From positions 1 to 50,888 of the forward strand of contig NZ_JADNRC010000020.1 of assembly GCF_015594725.1 (NCBI RefSeq): a stretch of 50,888 nt of DNA, written 5' to 3'. The notes beneath the pieces were generated by a model. The model worked only from the letters and a program-made list of their open reading frames with translations, searched no databases and had not been told where the DNA came from. Positions 25,038 to 33,900 of this stretch are shown in pieces (positions within the stretch are counted from its first letter, which is position 1; each line of letters opens with the position of its first letter). The stretch is from Flavobacterium sp. ALJ2 (lineage in GTDB: Bacteria > Bacteroidota > Bacteroidia > Flavobacteriales > Flavobacteriaceae). The translations under genes were made by a program, and so were the position numbers.

Positions 25038-25787
25038 TCACTTAAAGTTCTTCAGAAAGTCCTCTTTATAAGTTGGAGAAACTTCAATTTCAGCTCCGTC
25101 ATTTAGTGTTATGATTCCACCTTTATTGTATGATTTTACACAATTCATATTAATAATATGCGATTTATGAACTCGTATAAATGGCAAAGGCAAAATCTCA
25201 GAAAAGTGCTTTAAGAACCGACAAACCATTTTTTTACTTCCGTCATTCAAATATAAATCAGTAAAGTTTCCATTGCCTTTTAATCGGACAATTTTTTCCA
25301 TTTTCACCACCTCAAATCCTTCTAATGTTGGCAAAATAACTTGTTGCTTCTCTGGTTTTGTTTCATGGAAATTTTCAACAATAATTTTGTTTCTATTAAA
25401 AATTTCATGGTTCATAATCTGATGTTGTACTTTGTTTACTGCAACAATCAACTCTTCGATACTTATTGGTTTTAGCAAATAATAAGCTGCGCTTTGGTTT
25501 AAAGCCTTCAATGAATATTCGGAAAAAGCAGTAACAAAAATAGTTTCAAAATGTAAATCCTTACAAGCCTCCAAAACATCAAAAGCATTTCCAAAAGGCA
25601 TTTCGACATCCAGAAAGACTAATTGCGGCTGTAGCTCATGCAGTAACGGAACAGCTTCTTTTATATTCTGTGCTTCGCCAATAACTTCTACCTGCGGACA
25701 ATATTTACTCAAATAATTCTTGAGTACTTCTCGAGCCGCAAGCTCATCTTCGACAATTACACTTTTTATCTTCTGGAAAGTCATCAT
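25038..25787 (-). CDS. LytTR-family response regulator
   Basis: 249 residues: a receiver domain at about 8-125, with phosphoacceptor Asp60 (LVFLDVEMP), acidic Glu13-Asp14-Glu15 and Lys106 (YLLKPIS), then a LytTR DNA-binding domain at about 150-247 (KIVRLKGNGNFTDLYLNDG, FIRVHKSHIINMNCVKSY). It binds DNA as a transcription regulator. Its start overlaps the kinase stop (ATGA), so the pair is translationally coupled. The likely partner is the LytS-like kinase upstream, and a possible binding site lies at 27700-27730. Confidence 0.95.
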   Translation of the reverse strand: MMTFQKIKSVIVEDELAAREVLKNYLSKYCPQVEVIGEAQNIKEAVPLLHELQPQLVFLDVEMPFGNAFDVLEACKDLHFETIFVTAFSEYSLKALNQSAAYYLLKPISIEELIVAVNKVQHQIMNHEIFNRNKIIVENFHETKPEKQQVILPTLEGFEVVKMEKIVRLKGNGNFTDLYLNDGSKKMVCRFLKHFSEILPLPFIRVHKSHIINMNCVKSYNKGGIITLNDGAEIEVSPTYKEDFLKNFK

Positions 25788-27598
25788 ATTTTATCTATTA
25801 ACGGAAAAACAATTCGAACAATAGTACCTGTCTTGGGCATGCTTTTTTCGATAATTTCGAAAGAAATATTCTTTTTATACAATTCGTTCAGTAAACCTAT
25901 TCGCTCCTTAGTATTGCTTAATCCTCGGGATTCATGTGCTTTTTGATTGTTTGTTTTTAGTTCACGGCTTTTAGTTAAACCAATCCCATCGTCTTCAATA
26001 ATCACAACAACTTTCTCTGCTACAAACTCAAAATTAAGATTCAGAAATCCCTTTTTATCGAGGTAACGCAATCCATGCCAAATCGCATTTTCCAGATGTG
26101 GTTGTATAATCATATTAGGAATTAGAACTGTTTCTGTATCTAAAGCATCATCAACACTAATTTTAAAATCGAATTTATCTTGAAACCTCAGATGCTCTAA
26201 ATCTAAATATTTTTTGAGTTGTTCAATTTCTTTATCTAATGTGATGAAATCTTTATTAGAGTTTTCCATCATATTTCGCATCAGGTTAGAATAAGAAGTC
26301 AGGTATTTGTTGGCTTCTAATTCTTTATTTTCCGAAATAAATTGATTCACACTATTCAAACTGTTAAAGATAAAATGCGGATTCATTTCTCTTCGCAAAG
26401 ACTGTAAAGCAATTTCTTTGTTTTTGGTTTTTATCGAATATAATGCTTTCACAATAAACAAGAACAACAATAACAGCAGTACTATTGACCCTAGAAGAAA
26501 GTAATTAAACGTGTTTTTCTTTGTAATCAATTCGTCCTTCAATGTCTTTTCTTTTTCTAACTGCCGTATTTTATCCTCGGTAACTTGAAATGTTTTAGCG
26601 TCGATAAGCGTTGTATCAGATTCAATTAACTTATCAAAATTGGTAAAGAACTGCTCATATAAGGCAATACTTTCTTTGTCATCTCCTTTGGTTTTGTAAT
26701 ACTGAATTAAAGCCGATAAACTTTTTTTGGCCTCGGTAGAATTTCCGTTTTTGGATGCTAGCTCATACGCTTCCTTAAGTGATACAACTGCTTTTTTAGG
26801 TTCTTCTTTTTTAAAATAAAGCTTTGCCAAGGATTGTAATTGCTTTATTTGGGTAGTATAATCTTGCTTGGTTTTGGCTTCTGCCAAAAGTCTTTCGTTA
26901 ATACCAATTGCTTTCTCAAACTGACTATCCGAAGCATATACTTTGGCAATTTCATTTTTAATTTTGATGACCTCTTCCGGTTTATCTTTTGCGTAAGCGA
27001 GCGCTTTATTATAACTCTCGATTGCTACTTCTTTGTTTTTTTGCTGTAAGGAGTTTTCTGCTTTTTGAACGTAAGCTGCCGCAACCTCATCAATTTTATT
27101 ATCTCTTTTGAGTAACTCTATATTCGAATTTACATATTCTGCTTGCGTAACGGGGCTTGCTTGTGTTCGCAGACGATTAGCATCATTCTGATTTATTTTT
27201 TCTTCATTTTTATCTGCTGCAATAGCTCCTGCGGCTTCATAATTTTTAATTGCCGATACAAACTTTTTCTGATTCTCTTGTACTTTGGCAATACTTCTTG
27301 TTACTCGTATTTTATCTTCAGCAAGATTTTGTTTGGTATAACTGGTTAATGCTTTTTTATAATATTCTTCCGCTTTTGCATTATCTCCTTTACTAAGGAA
27401 TTCATTGGCCAATCGTTCATAATTCTGGCCTATTTGTGCCTCGTCATTTATATCTAACGATTTTTGTAATTCTTTGGATACTTTACTCATTTTAGAAACT
27501 GGCATTGCTTTTTTCTTAGCAAGAGAATCCTGTGCTATTACTCCAACAGGAAGTAACAACATTAGAAATAAAGAAAAAATAGCTAATAAATATCTCAT
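25784..27598 (-). CDS. TPR-containing LytS-type sensor histidine kinase
   Basis: 604 residues: signal peptide (to about 22), a periplasmic region of TPR-like helices at about 55-340 (for example NYERLANEFLSKGDNAKAEEYYKKAL), one membrane segment at 365-387, then a short cytosolic His_kinase domain with His408 in REMNPHFIFNSLN and an ATPase domain (IIEDDGIGL, SRGLSNTKERIGLL). The mix of periplasmic TPRs and LytS-type kinase is common in Bacteroidetes. The signal sensed is unknown. The kinase phosphorylates the LytTR regulator encoded by the overlapping downstream gene. Confidence 0.92.
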   Translation of the reverse strand: MRYLLAIFSLFLMLLLPVGVIAQDSLAKKKAMPVSKMSKVSKELQKSLDINDEAQIGQNYERLANEFLSKGDNAKAEEYYKKALTSYTKQNLAEDKIRVTRSIAKVQENQKKFVSAIKNYEAAGAIAADKNEEKINQNDANRLRTQASPVTQAEYVNSNIELLKRDNKIDEVAAAYVQKAENSLQQKNKEVAIESYNKALAYAKDKPEEVIKIKNEIAKVYASDSQFEKAIGINERLLAEAKTKQDYTTQIKQLQSLAKLYFKKEEPKKAVVSLKEAYELASKNGNSTEAKKSLSALIQYYKTKGDDKESIALYEQFFTNFDKLIESDTTLIDAKTFQVTEDKIRQLEKEKTLKDELITKKNTFNYFLLGSIVLLLLLFLFIVKALYSIKTKNKEIALQSLRREMNPHFIFNSLNSVNQFISENKELEANKYLTSYSNLMRNMMENSNKDFITLDKEIEQLKKYLDLEHLRFQDKFDFKISVDDALDTETVLIPNMIIQPHLENAIWHGLRYLDKKGFLNLNFEFVAEKVVVIIEDDGIGLTKSRELKTNNQKAHESRGLSNTKERIGLLNELYKKNISFEIIEKSMPKTGTIVRIVFPLIDKI

Positions 27599-27699
27599 AT
27601 ATTATATCCTTTTAAATCTCAGCGCCTTAATTTCTAGGTTACTCAGAACCTTTAAAAACAATACTGTAAAGTAAAGTATTTTATATTCTGTTTACAACT

Positions 27700-27730
27700 C
27701 GTTTCACCAAGTGAAAATACCGTTTCACCA
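27700..27730. promoter_or_regulatory. Candidate LytTR binding site: two direct repeats with 21-base period
   Basis: CGTTTCACCA occurs at 27700-27709 and again at 27721-27730, separated by 11 bases (21-base period). A GTGAAA between them also makes TTTCAC-CAA-GTGAAA an inverted repeat (27702-27716). LytTR proteins are known to bind two roughly 9-base direct repeats about two helical turns apart with a GTT core, which fits. The site lies between the LytS/LytTR operon and the VWA gene, about 31 bases upstream of a -7 element. Confidence 0.45.
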
Positions 27731-27760
27731 TTTCTGCAAAAAACGAACTCTTTAAGTTTA

Positions 27761-27768
27761 TAAGTTTG
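27761..27768 (+). promoter_or_regulatory. Putative -7 promoter for the VWA gene
   Basis: TAAGTTTG fits TAnnTTTG; the ATG is at 27801. No good -33 element is seen, which would suit an activated promoter. Confidence 0.45.
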
Positions 27769-27800
27769 GTCTATAATCACAATCTTAAACATAAGAAATC

Positions 27801-28961
27801 ATGAAAACATCAATCTTTATCTCAGCTCTTTTAGCAACTACATTCTCTTTTGCAAATAGTAATTATACTAACTCAAATCCAAGAAAAAATACTAAAATTG
27901 AAAAACCGATAACAGCGGAAAAGACCAAAATACAGGTTGCATTATTACTAGACACCTCTAGTAGTATGGACGGGTTAATTGATCAGGCGAAATCCAGATT
28001 ATGGAATATTGTAAATACTTTAACGACTTTAAAATACGACGGAAAAACACCCGATATCGAAATTGCTTTGTACGAATATGGCAATGACGGTTTGTCTAAA
28101 CAATCTAATTATATCCGACAAATAGCACCACTTTCTACAGATTTGGATTTGATTTCGGAAAAACTATTCTCTCTAAGTACTAATGGTGGTAACGAATATT
28201 GTGGAGCTGTGATTCAGGATGCAACCAAACAATTAAAATGGGCAAGAGACAACAACAATATGAAGCTTATTTATATTGCAGGAAACGAAGAATTTAATCA
28301 GGGTGGAATTAATTATAAGGAAGCTATTAGCAATGCCTTAAAGAATGATATTTATGTAAATACTATTTATTGCGGAGATAAAACTCAAGGCATAAATGAA
28401 CTATGGAAAGATGGTGCCGATTATGGAAAAGGTAAATATTTTAATATCGATTCTAATCAAACAGTACGTTATATAGTAACTCCATATGATGTTGAAATTA
28501 CAAAATGCAACGTAAAAATCAACAAAACGTACATAAGCTATGGTTCAAAAGGTTCTGAAAAAAAAATGAATCAGGAAATGCAAGATAAAAACGCTCAGAA
28601 AGTTTCTGCATCAAATTATACCGAACGTGCTGTGAGTAAATCAAAGGCCGTTTATAAAAACGACAGCTGGGACTTAGTCGATAAAGTAAAAGATGATGCT
28701 ACGGCTATTTCGAAAATAAAAAAAGAAGAATTACCTGTAGAACTCCGTAATAAATCTAATGCTGAACTAAAGGTAATTGTTGCACAAAAAACCAAAGAGA
28801 GAGAAAATATTCAAAAGGAAATTGGCGAACTTGCCAAAAAACGTCAAGAATATATAGATACCGAAGCGAAAAAAACAAAGAAACAAGACGATTTGGGTAA
28901 TGCCATTAATACATCGATTGTTGCTTTTGCAAAAGTTAAAGGATATACTGTTGAGAAATAA
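27801..28961 (+). CDS. Exported von Willebrand factor A domain protein
   Basis: 386 residues with a signal peptide (MKTSIFISALLATTFSFA). A VWA domain at about 43-225 has an intact metal-ion site: DTSSS with Asp51, Ser53 and Ser55, and a downstream GGNEYCGAV segment. The C-terminal third is charged and helical, with a likely coiled coil (VAQKTKERENIQKEIGELAKKRQEYI). VWA domains bind protein partners through Mg2+; no enzyme domain is visible. It opens the rightward cluster with the L,D-transpeptidase-like and MuiA-like genes, next to the LytTR system. Confidence 0.88.
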   Translation: MKTSIFISALLATTFSFANSNYTNSNPRKNTKIEKPITAEKTKIQVALLLDTSSSMDGLIDQAKSRLWNIVNTLTTLKYDGKTPDIEIALYEYGNDGLSKQSNYIRQIAPLSTDLDLISEKLFSLSTNGGNEYCGAVIQDATKQLKWARDNNNMKLIYIAGNEEFNQGGINYKEAISNALKNDIYVNTIYCGDKTQGINELWKDGADYGKGKYFNIDSNQTVRYIVTPYDVEITKCNVKINKTYISYGSKGSEKKMNQEMQDKNAQKVSASNYTERAVSKSKAVYKNDSWDLVDKVKDDATAISKIKKEELPVELRNKSNAELKVIVAQKTKERENIQKEIGELAKKRQEYIDTEAKKTKKQDDLGNAINTSIVAFAKVKGYTVEK

Positions 28962-28992
28962 ACAAAGTGTGAAGAATAAATTAGTTAAGAAC

Positions 28993-29616
28993 ATGAAAAA
29001 GAGTATCCTCTTTATGATTTTTATAGGCGTTTTTTCTGTTAATTTTAAATGCATACATAAAGAAGACATCCTAAAGCCAACTAAAACATCTGAACCAATA
29101 CAATCTTCAAAAGAAAAACTAAAAAACCAGATAATAGAGATTAAAAGCTTTGTAAATGCGTCTTCGAAATACAATACCGAAGTTGGCTTTTTTATCGATA
29201 TGAGAATTGCATCTGGTAAAAATCGTTTTTTTATATATGATTTAAAAAATAACAAACTTCTTGATAAGGGTTTAGTTGGTCATGGTTCTGGTTCAGAAAC
29301 TGGAATCCCTGGAAAGCTAAAGTTTAGTAACATAGAGAATTCCTATAGAACTTCACTAGGAAAATATGCAATTGGTAATTCTTATAATGGTACGTTTGGT
29401 AAAGCTTACAAATTATATGGCTTGGACAAATCCAATAGTAATGCCTTTAATCGAAATATTGTTTTACATAAATATTCGGACGTCCCATTTGAAGAGCAAG
29501 AAAGTCCTATTTGCAACAGTCAAGGATGCCCAATGGTTAATGAAAAATTTTATGGTGTACTTGAAAAAATAATTGACAACTCTAAAAAGAAAATCATTCT
29601 TGTTATCTACTATTAA
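28993..29616 (+). CDS. L,D-transpeptidase-like (YkuD-type) protein
   Basis: 207 residues from the ATG at 28993 (the frame is open further upstream inside the VWA gene, but this ATG begins a signal-like sequence, MKKSILFMIFIGVFSVNF). The core matches the murein L,D-transpeptidase family of Bacteroidetes: FIYDLKNNKLL, GLVGHGSGSETGIPGKLKFSNIENSYRTSLGKYAIG, then His159 (VLHKYSD) and Cys179 in CNSQGCPM. That Cys and His fit the active site. It would act in the periplasm on peptidoglycan peptides. It lies 31 bases after the VWA gene. Confidence 0.82.
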   Translation: MKKSILFMIFIGVFSVNFKCIHKEDILKPTKTSEPIQSSKEKLKNQIIEIKSFVNASSKYNTEVGFFIDMRIASGKNRFFIYDLKNNKLLDKGLVGHGSGSETGIPGKLKFSNIENSYRTSLGKYAIGNSYNGTFGKAYKLYGLDKSNSNAFNRNIVLHKYSDVPFEEQESPICNSQGCPMVNEKFYGVLEKIIDNSKKKIILVIYY

Positions 29617-29684
29617 AACCCATTCAAATTTTCGTTATTTGTAATCCATATTAGACTAAATAAATATTTTAAAATTATAATCTC

Positions 29685-31325
29685 ATGATAAAAAAAATAG
29701 TAACATCCGCTTTATTATTGATTGGCACCATTGCATTTGCGCAAAAACCAATCTTTACAACAGCAAAAGTAAAAGCTGCAACAGTATATTTTAATGCTGC
29801 CGAAATTTCGCAAACTGCAAGCGCTACTCTACCTTTAGGAACAAGTGAAATTGTAATTAAAAACGTAGCCGTAAACTTGAATGAAAGTTCCATTCAAATA
29901 GGAACTCCATCGACAGTAACCGTTCTTTCAGTTCAGTTTACTAATAATTATATCTCAGAATATGAAGTAGACACTAAATCTCCAGCATTAAAAAGAGTAC
30001 GAGACAGTATCGTTTTGGTTCAGAAAGAACTCCAAAAAGTCAACAATACTATTAATTCTGAAACAAAAACGATTCAGCTTTTAGATAAAAACCAGCAAAT
30101 TTCGGGTGTGAATTCAGGTTTAAATGTAACTGAATTAATGAAAATGGTAGAATATTATAAAACAAAACAACTAGAAATTGCCAATACTATTAATGCCCTT
30201 TCTGAGAAACAACAAAAGCTTAATGAAACACTTCAAAAACTAAACAACAAACTTGAGGTTGACACTAGTAAGGAAGAAAAAACCTCATCAGGAAAACTAA
30301 TTGTTCAAGTTATGAATGAAGTTGCTGGAGCGGTACCATTAGATATTTCGTACTTAACCAATAATGCCACATGGACTCCGTTTTATGACCTTCGTGCCGA
30401 AAGTGTTACCGCGCCTATTAATATGACGTATAAAGCTCAGGTAATCCAAAATACAGGTATCGATTGGAAAAAAGTAAAACTTACTCTATCAAGTGGCTAT
30501 CCTAACCAAAACAATCAAGCGCCAATATTAAGTTCTTGGTTTTTGAGAAACAATAATGAAGTGGTTTCAACAGGTTATGCTTCTCAAAGAAACAAAATGA
30601 ATCAATTACAGGGAAGAATTGCTCAGGATAATACATTACAAGAAGTTGTTGTCGCAGCTCCAATAGCAAACAGAATGGTAAAATCATCTGTTTCTAATTA
30701 CACAACAGTAGAGGAAAACCAGCTTAATGTTTCTTTTGATATTGATATTCCTTATGACATTTTATCTAACGGTAAAGTACATAGTGTATCTCTTAAAGAA
30801 ATAAAATTACCAGCATCATATAAATATTATGCTGCGCCAAGAGTCGAAAACGAAGCTTTCCTTCTTGCTGAAATTGCCGATTATAGCAAATACAATTTAT
30901 TAAGAGGTGAAGCCAATATTATCTTTGAAAGCATGTACGTAGGTAAAACATTTATCGAGCCTAACCAAACTAGTGATACACTAAACTTGAGTATGGGACG
31001 TGATAAAAAAGTGTCTATAAAACGTGAAAAAGTAGCAGATAAATCTGGGACTAAGTTTTTATCAACTAAAAAAGAACAAACTTTTACTTATGATATCACG
31101 GTAAGAAACAACAAAAAAGAAGCTATTGAACTTTTGTTAAAAGATCAATATCCTCTGAGTACCAATAAAGAGATTGAAGTTGAGTTATTGCAAAGTGATA
31201 GCGCTAAAGTAAATTCTGAAACTGGAATCTTGACTTGGCAATTGCAAATGAAACCTAATGAAATCAAGAAATTCAGAATTAGTTATAAAGTAAAACATCC
31301 TAAAGATCAAATATTAAACTTATAA
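29685..31325 (+). CDS. DUF4139 (MuiA-like) exported protein
   Basis: 546 residues with a signal peptide (MIKKIVTSALLLIGTIAFAQ). The N-terminal DUF4140-type domain (KVKAATVYFNAAEISQTASATL) is followed by a coiled-coil region at about 110-205 and the DUF4139 domain (LDISYLTNNATWTPFYDLRAES, YKAQVIQNTGIDWKKVKLTLSSG). The family is often annotated as mucoidy inhibitor MuiA; its biochemistry is unknown. A TonB-plug-like LQEVVVAA segment near residue 322 is an insertion I do not expect in the basic family. It is last in the VWA/L,D-transpeptidase cluster and ends at a strong terminator. Confidence 0.85.
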   Translation: MIKKIVTSALLLIGTIAFAQKPIFTTAKVKAATVYFNAAEISQTASATLPLGTSEIVIKNVAVNLNESSIQIGTPSTVTVLSVQFTNNYISEYEVDTKSPALKRVRDSIVLVQKELQKVNNTINSETKTIQLLDKNQQISGVNSGLNVTELMKMVEYYKTKQLEIANTINALSEKQQKLNETLQKLNNKLEVDTSKEEKTSSGKLIVQVMNEVAGAVPLDISYLTNNATWTPFYDLRAESVTAPINMTYKAQVIQNTGIDWKKVKLTLSSGYPNQNNQAPILSSWFLRNNNEVVSTGYASQRNKMNQLQGRIAQDNTLQEVVVAAPIANRMVKSSVSNYTTVEENQLNVSFDIDIPYDILSNGKVHSVSLKEIKLPASYKYYAAPRVENEAFLLAEIADYSKYNLLRGEANIIFESMYVGKTFIEPNQTSDTLNLSMGRDKKVSIKREKVADKSGTKFLSTKKEQTFTYDITVRNNKKEAIELLLKDQYPLSTNKEIEVELLQSDSAKVNSETGILTWQLQMKPNEIKKFRISYKVKHPKDQILNL

Positions 31326-31336
31326 AAACCTTTTAA

Positions 31337-31379
31337 AAATAAATCCCGATACATGATTAACGTGTATCGGGATTTATTT
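31337..31379. terminator. Bidirectional terminator
   Basis: 17-base inverted repeat, arms 31337-31353 (AAATAAATCCCGATACA) and 31363-31379, between the convergent DUF4139 and aldo/keto reductase genes. Confidence 0.9.
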
Positions 31380-31447
31380 TTTATATAATTTAATCTGTGC
31401 AGAAAAATTAACCGCAATGGCTACTGAAACTGCAAACTGAAACCAAA

Positions 31448-32485
31448 TTACGGTGCCGGATCTGGAATTACAGCATGAACTGCATTAATTTCGGCAATAA
31501 CTTCGTCTGATAATATAAGATTAATAGAATCTATATTTTCTTTTAATTGTTCCATTGTAGTTGCTCCGATAATAGTACTCGTTACAAATGGTTGCTGATT
31601 AACAAAAGCTAAAGACATTTGGGCAAAATTTAGACCGTGTTTATTCGCGATTTCCTGATACATACGCGCTGCTTTAGTGCTTTGTTCGCTACTATATCTT
31701 GTATATTGTGGAAATAAGTTTAGTCGTGAATTTGGGTGTTTTTCTCCAGATAAAAATTTACCTGACAATACTCCAAAGGCCATTGGTGAATATGCCAATA
31801 AGCCCACATTTTCCTGCATACAAACCTCAACAGAAGCATTTTCGAAAAGACGATTTAATAGTGAATATGGATTCTGAATTGTTTTAATACGAGGCAAATT
31901 ATTGTATTTGTTCTCTTCTAGAAAACGCATAATTCCCCAAGGATTTTCATTAGAAAGTCCTACATGTTTAATTTTCCCTTCTTTTATAAAACCATCCAAT
32001 GTTTGTAAAACTTCGTGAATGTTATCTTCCCAAGCATCGTCCTGAATTTTAAGTCCGCGTTGTCCAAAACAATTGGTTTTACGTTCCGGCCAATGCAATT
32101 GGTATATATCTACATAATCTGTTTGTAATCTTTGTAAACTATTGTCTAAAGCATATTTTAAACTTGCTGGCGAGAAATCTATTTTCTCTCGCATATAACC
32201 AAAATTATCATTTGGTCCAGCGATTTTAGTTGCTAAAACAACGTCTTCTCTTTTTCCTGATTTTTTAAACCAAGTTCCTATAATTTTCTCAGTGCTTCCA
32301 TAAGTTTCTTTACTTGCAGGAATAGAATACATCTCGGCAGTATCAAAAAAATTAACACCTCGTTCAAGTGCATAATCCATTTGAGCATGTCCTTCGGCTT
32401 CAGTGTTTTGTTGACCAAAAGTCATCGTACCAAGGTTTATTTTACTTACTTTAATATCTGTATTGGGAATTGTTGTGTATTTCAT
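31448..32485 (-). CDS. tas: Tas-like aldo/keto reductase
   Basis: 345 residues, close in length and motifs to E. coli Tas (GTMTFGQQNTEAEGHAQMDYA, HWPERKTNCFG, IKTIQNPYSLLNRLFE, FTRYSSEQ). NADPH-dependent TIM-barrel reductase; the catalytic tetrad is Asp48, Tyr53, Lys87 and His131. The physiological substrate of Tas is not settled. The gene stands alone, with a -7 element at 32544-32551. The symbol is by family resemblance only. Confidence 0.88.
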   Translation of the reverse strand: MKYTTIPNTDIKVSKINLGTMTFGQQNTEAEGHAQMDYALERGVNFFDTAEMYSIPASKETYGSTEKIIGTWFKKSGKREDVVLATKIAGPNDNFGYMREKIDFSPASLKYALDNSLQRLQTDYVDIYQLHWPERKTNCFGQRGLKIQDDAWEDNIHEVLQTLDGFIKEGKIKHVGLSNENPWGIMRFLEENKYNNLPRIKTIQNPYSLLNRLFENASVEVCMQENVGLLAYSPMAFGVLSGKFLSGEKHPNSRLNLFPQYTRYSSEQSTKAARMYQEIANKHGLNFAQMSLAFVNQQPFVTSTIIGATTMEQLKENIDSINLILSDEVIAEINAVHAVIPDPAP

Positions 32486-32543
32486 TTGTCTTTAATTTCT
32501 ATGATGCTGTGTTGCTAAGATTGTAGCTTTTACGAATAAGCTT

Positions 32544-32551
32544 CAAAGGTA
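32544..32551 (-). promoter_or_regulatory. Putative -7 promoter for the aldo/keto reductase gene
   Basis: CAAAGGTA (minus strand TACCTTTG) fits TAnnTTTG, with a leader of about 50 bases to the ATG at 32485. Confidence 0.45.
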
Positions 32552-32598
32552 CAAAGCAATATTTCAAAAGAAAAAAGTTTATTTTATTTATTACCACT

Positions 32599-32614
32599 CC
32601 CGATAGCTATCGGG
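32599..32614. repeat. 16-base perfect palindrome CCCGATAGCTATCGGG
   Basis: A perfect palindrome, 18 bases with the flanking T and A, in the 319-base gene-free stretch 32486-32804. The motif resembles a short intergenic repeat of Flavobacterium genomes. The rest of this stretch holds a -7 element (32544) and a terminator (32732), and otherwise nothing that I can identify. Confidence 0.6.
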
Positions 32615-32731
32615 ATAAAATGATTAGATAGATTTTTGAAATCTGTTTAAACATATCCGAATTACTGTAAACTTGTCAATTTACGACAATATTGAGTAAA
32701 TACTCTATAAATATCTTGCAGGAAAGCCCAT

Positions 32732-32773
32732 AAACAAAAAGGTCCAGAGTATAAACTCTGAACCTTTTTGTTT
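32732..32773. terminator. Terminator after the OmpA lipoprotein gene
   Basis: Inverted repeat of 19-base arms with one mismatch (32732-32750 and 32755-32773), A-run and T-run at the ends, just past the stop at 32805. Confidence 0.85.
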
Positions 32774-32804
32774 ATCTACCTTAGAACCTCAGTTCCTTAG
32801 CAAC

Positions 32805-33746
32805 TTAATTAATGCTATTCAACATATCTGCGATTTCATCTAATCTTGGCGTTAAGATGATTTCGATTCTACGGTTTTTAGCTTTACCATCAGGAGTTGC
32901 ATTACTTGCCAATGGAGAAAACTCTCCACGACCTGCTGCCGTTAGTTTTTGTTTGTTGATTTTACTATTTTCACTCAAAATAGCTACAATTGCTGTCGCT
33001 CTTTTGGTTGATAAATCCCAGTTATTAGTAATTACTCCAGAACTTATATATGGATCATCATCAGTATGTCCTTCAATAAGTACCGAAAGATCTGGATTAT
33101 CTCCTAATACTTTTCCTAGTTCTACAACTGCTTTTTTACCTTCGGTACCTACAGACCAGCTTCCTGAATTAAAAAGTAATTTGTTTTCCATCGAAACATA
33201 TACTTTCCCGTTCTTTTGCTCTACAGTCAATCCTTTTCCTTCAAAACCATTCAATGCTTTCGAAAGCGTTTCTTTTAGCTTTTTCATAGCAGCTTCTTTA
33301 GCAGCTATCATACCTTCAAGTTCATCTAATCGTTTTGCTGTTTTATCTAAACGTGCTTGTTCTGCAGCCAATGCTTTTCCTTTAGCTTCTAACTGCTCAA
33401 GCAACTCACGATTTTTATTCATGTTGTTTTTTAAGGCTTCGTCACTATTTTTCTCTAGTGCATTATAGGAGTCTTGTAAAACTTTTAATTTGTTTTGTGC
33501 AGCAGCATAATCAGCTTTTTGTTTTTCTAATTCTGTTTTGGTAGCACTAAGGCTTTTATTTAATCCGTCGCGATCTAACTCCAATTGATTTTTTGCTTTA
33601 AGCAATTCAGCATTTTCATCAGAGATTGAACGGTTTTCTTTTTTTAAATCGGTAAATTTAGTTTCTAAGTCATTGTATATTTTTTTGGATACACACGATG
33701 TTGTAAGTGCTAATATCAATAATCCGATTGAGACTTTTTTAATCAT
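32805..33746 (-). CDS. OmpA-family lipoprotein with coiled coil
   Basis: 313 residues: lipoprotein signal with Cys18 (LTTSC), a long coiled coil at about 25-170 (DLETKFTDLKKENRSISDENAELLKAKNQL), then an OmpA-like peptidoglycan-binding domain at about 185-305 (LLFNSGSWSV, VLIEGHTDDDPY, NWDLSTKRATAIV, KNRRIEIILTP). The Asp and Arg that bind the diaminopimelate of peptidoglycan are present. It likely ties the outer membrane to the cell wall through a coiled spacer. Single gene. Confidence 0.92.
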   Translation of the reverse strand: MIKKVSIGLLILALTTSCVSKKIYNDLETKFTDLKKENRSISDENAELLKAKNQLELDRDGLNKSLSATKTELEKQKADYAAAQNKLKVLQDSYNALEKNSDEALKNNMNKNRELLEQLEAKGKALAAEQARLDKTAKRLDELEGMIAAKEAAMKKLKETLSKALNGFEGKGLTVEQKNGKVYVSMENKLLFNSGSWSVGTEGKKAVVELGKVLGDNPDLSVLIEGHTDDDPYISSGVITNNWDLSTKRATAIVAILSENSKINKQKLTAAGRGEFSPLASNATPDGKAKNRRIEIILTPRLDEIADMLNSIN

Positions 33747-33900
33747 TTTTAATGTAGTGTTTATTATTTGAGATATTCTTATTTTTTTCTAATTACTATT
33801 CTTAGTACAAAGCACGGCACGTGCAATCCAACTAAGCAAATCCTATTCAGGATAGCAATATAAGTTTAAAACCTATACTTAGCTAACAATAATGATACCA

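Noticed and set aside
32599..32614. Operator of the aldo/keto reductase gene
   Set aside because: The palindrome lies 114 bases upstream of the start and resembles a dispersed intergenic repeat; no regulator is tied to it.
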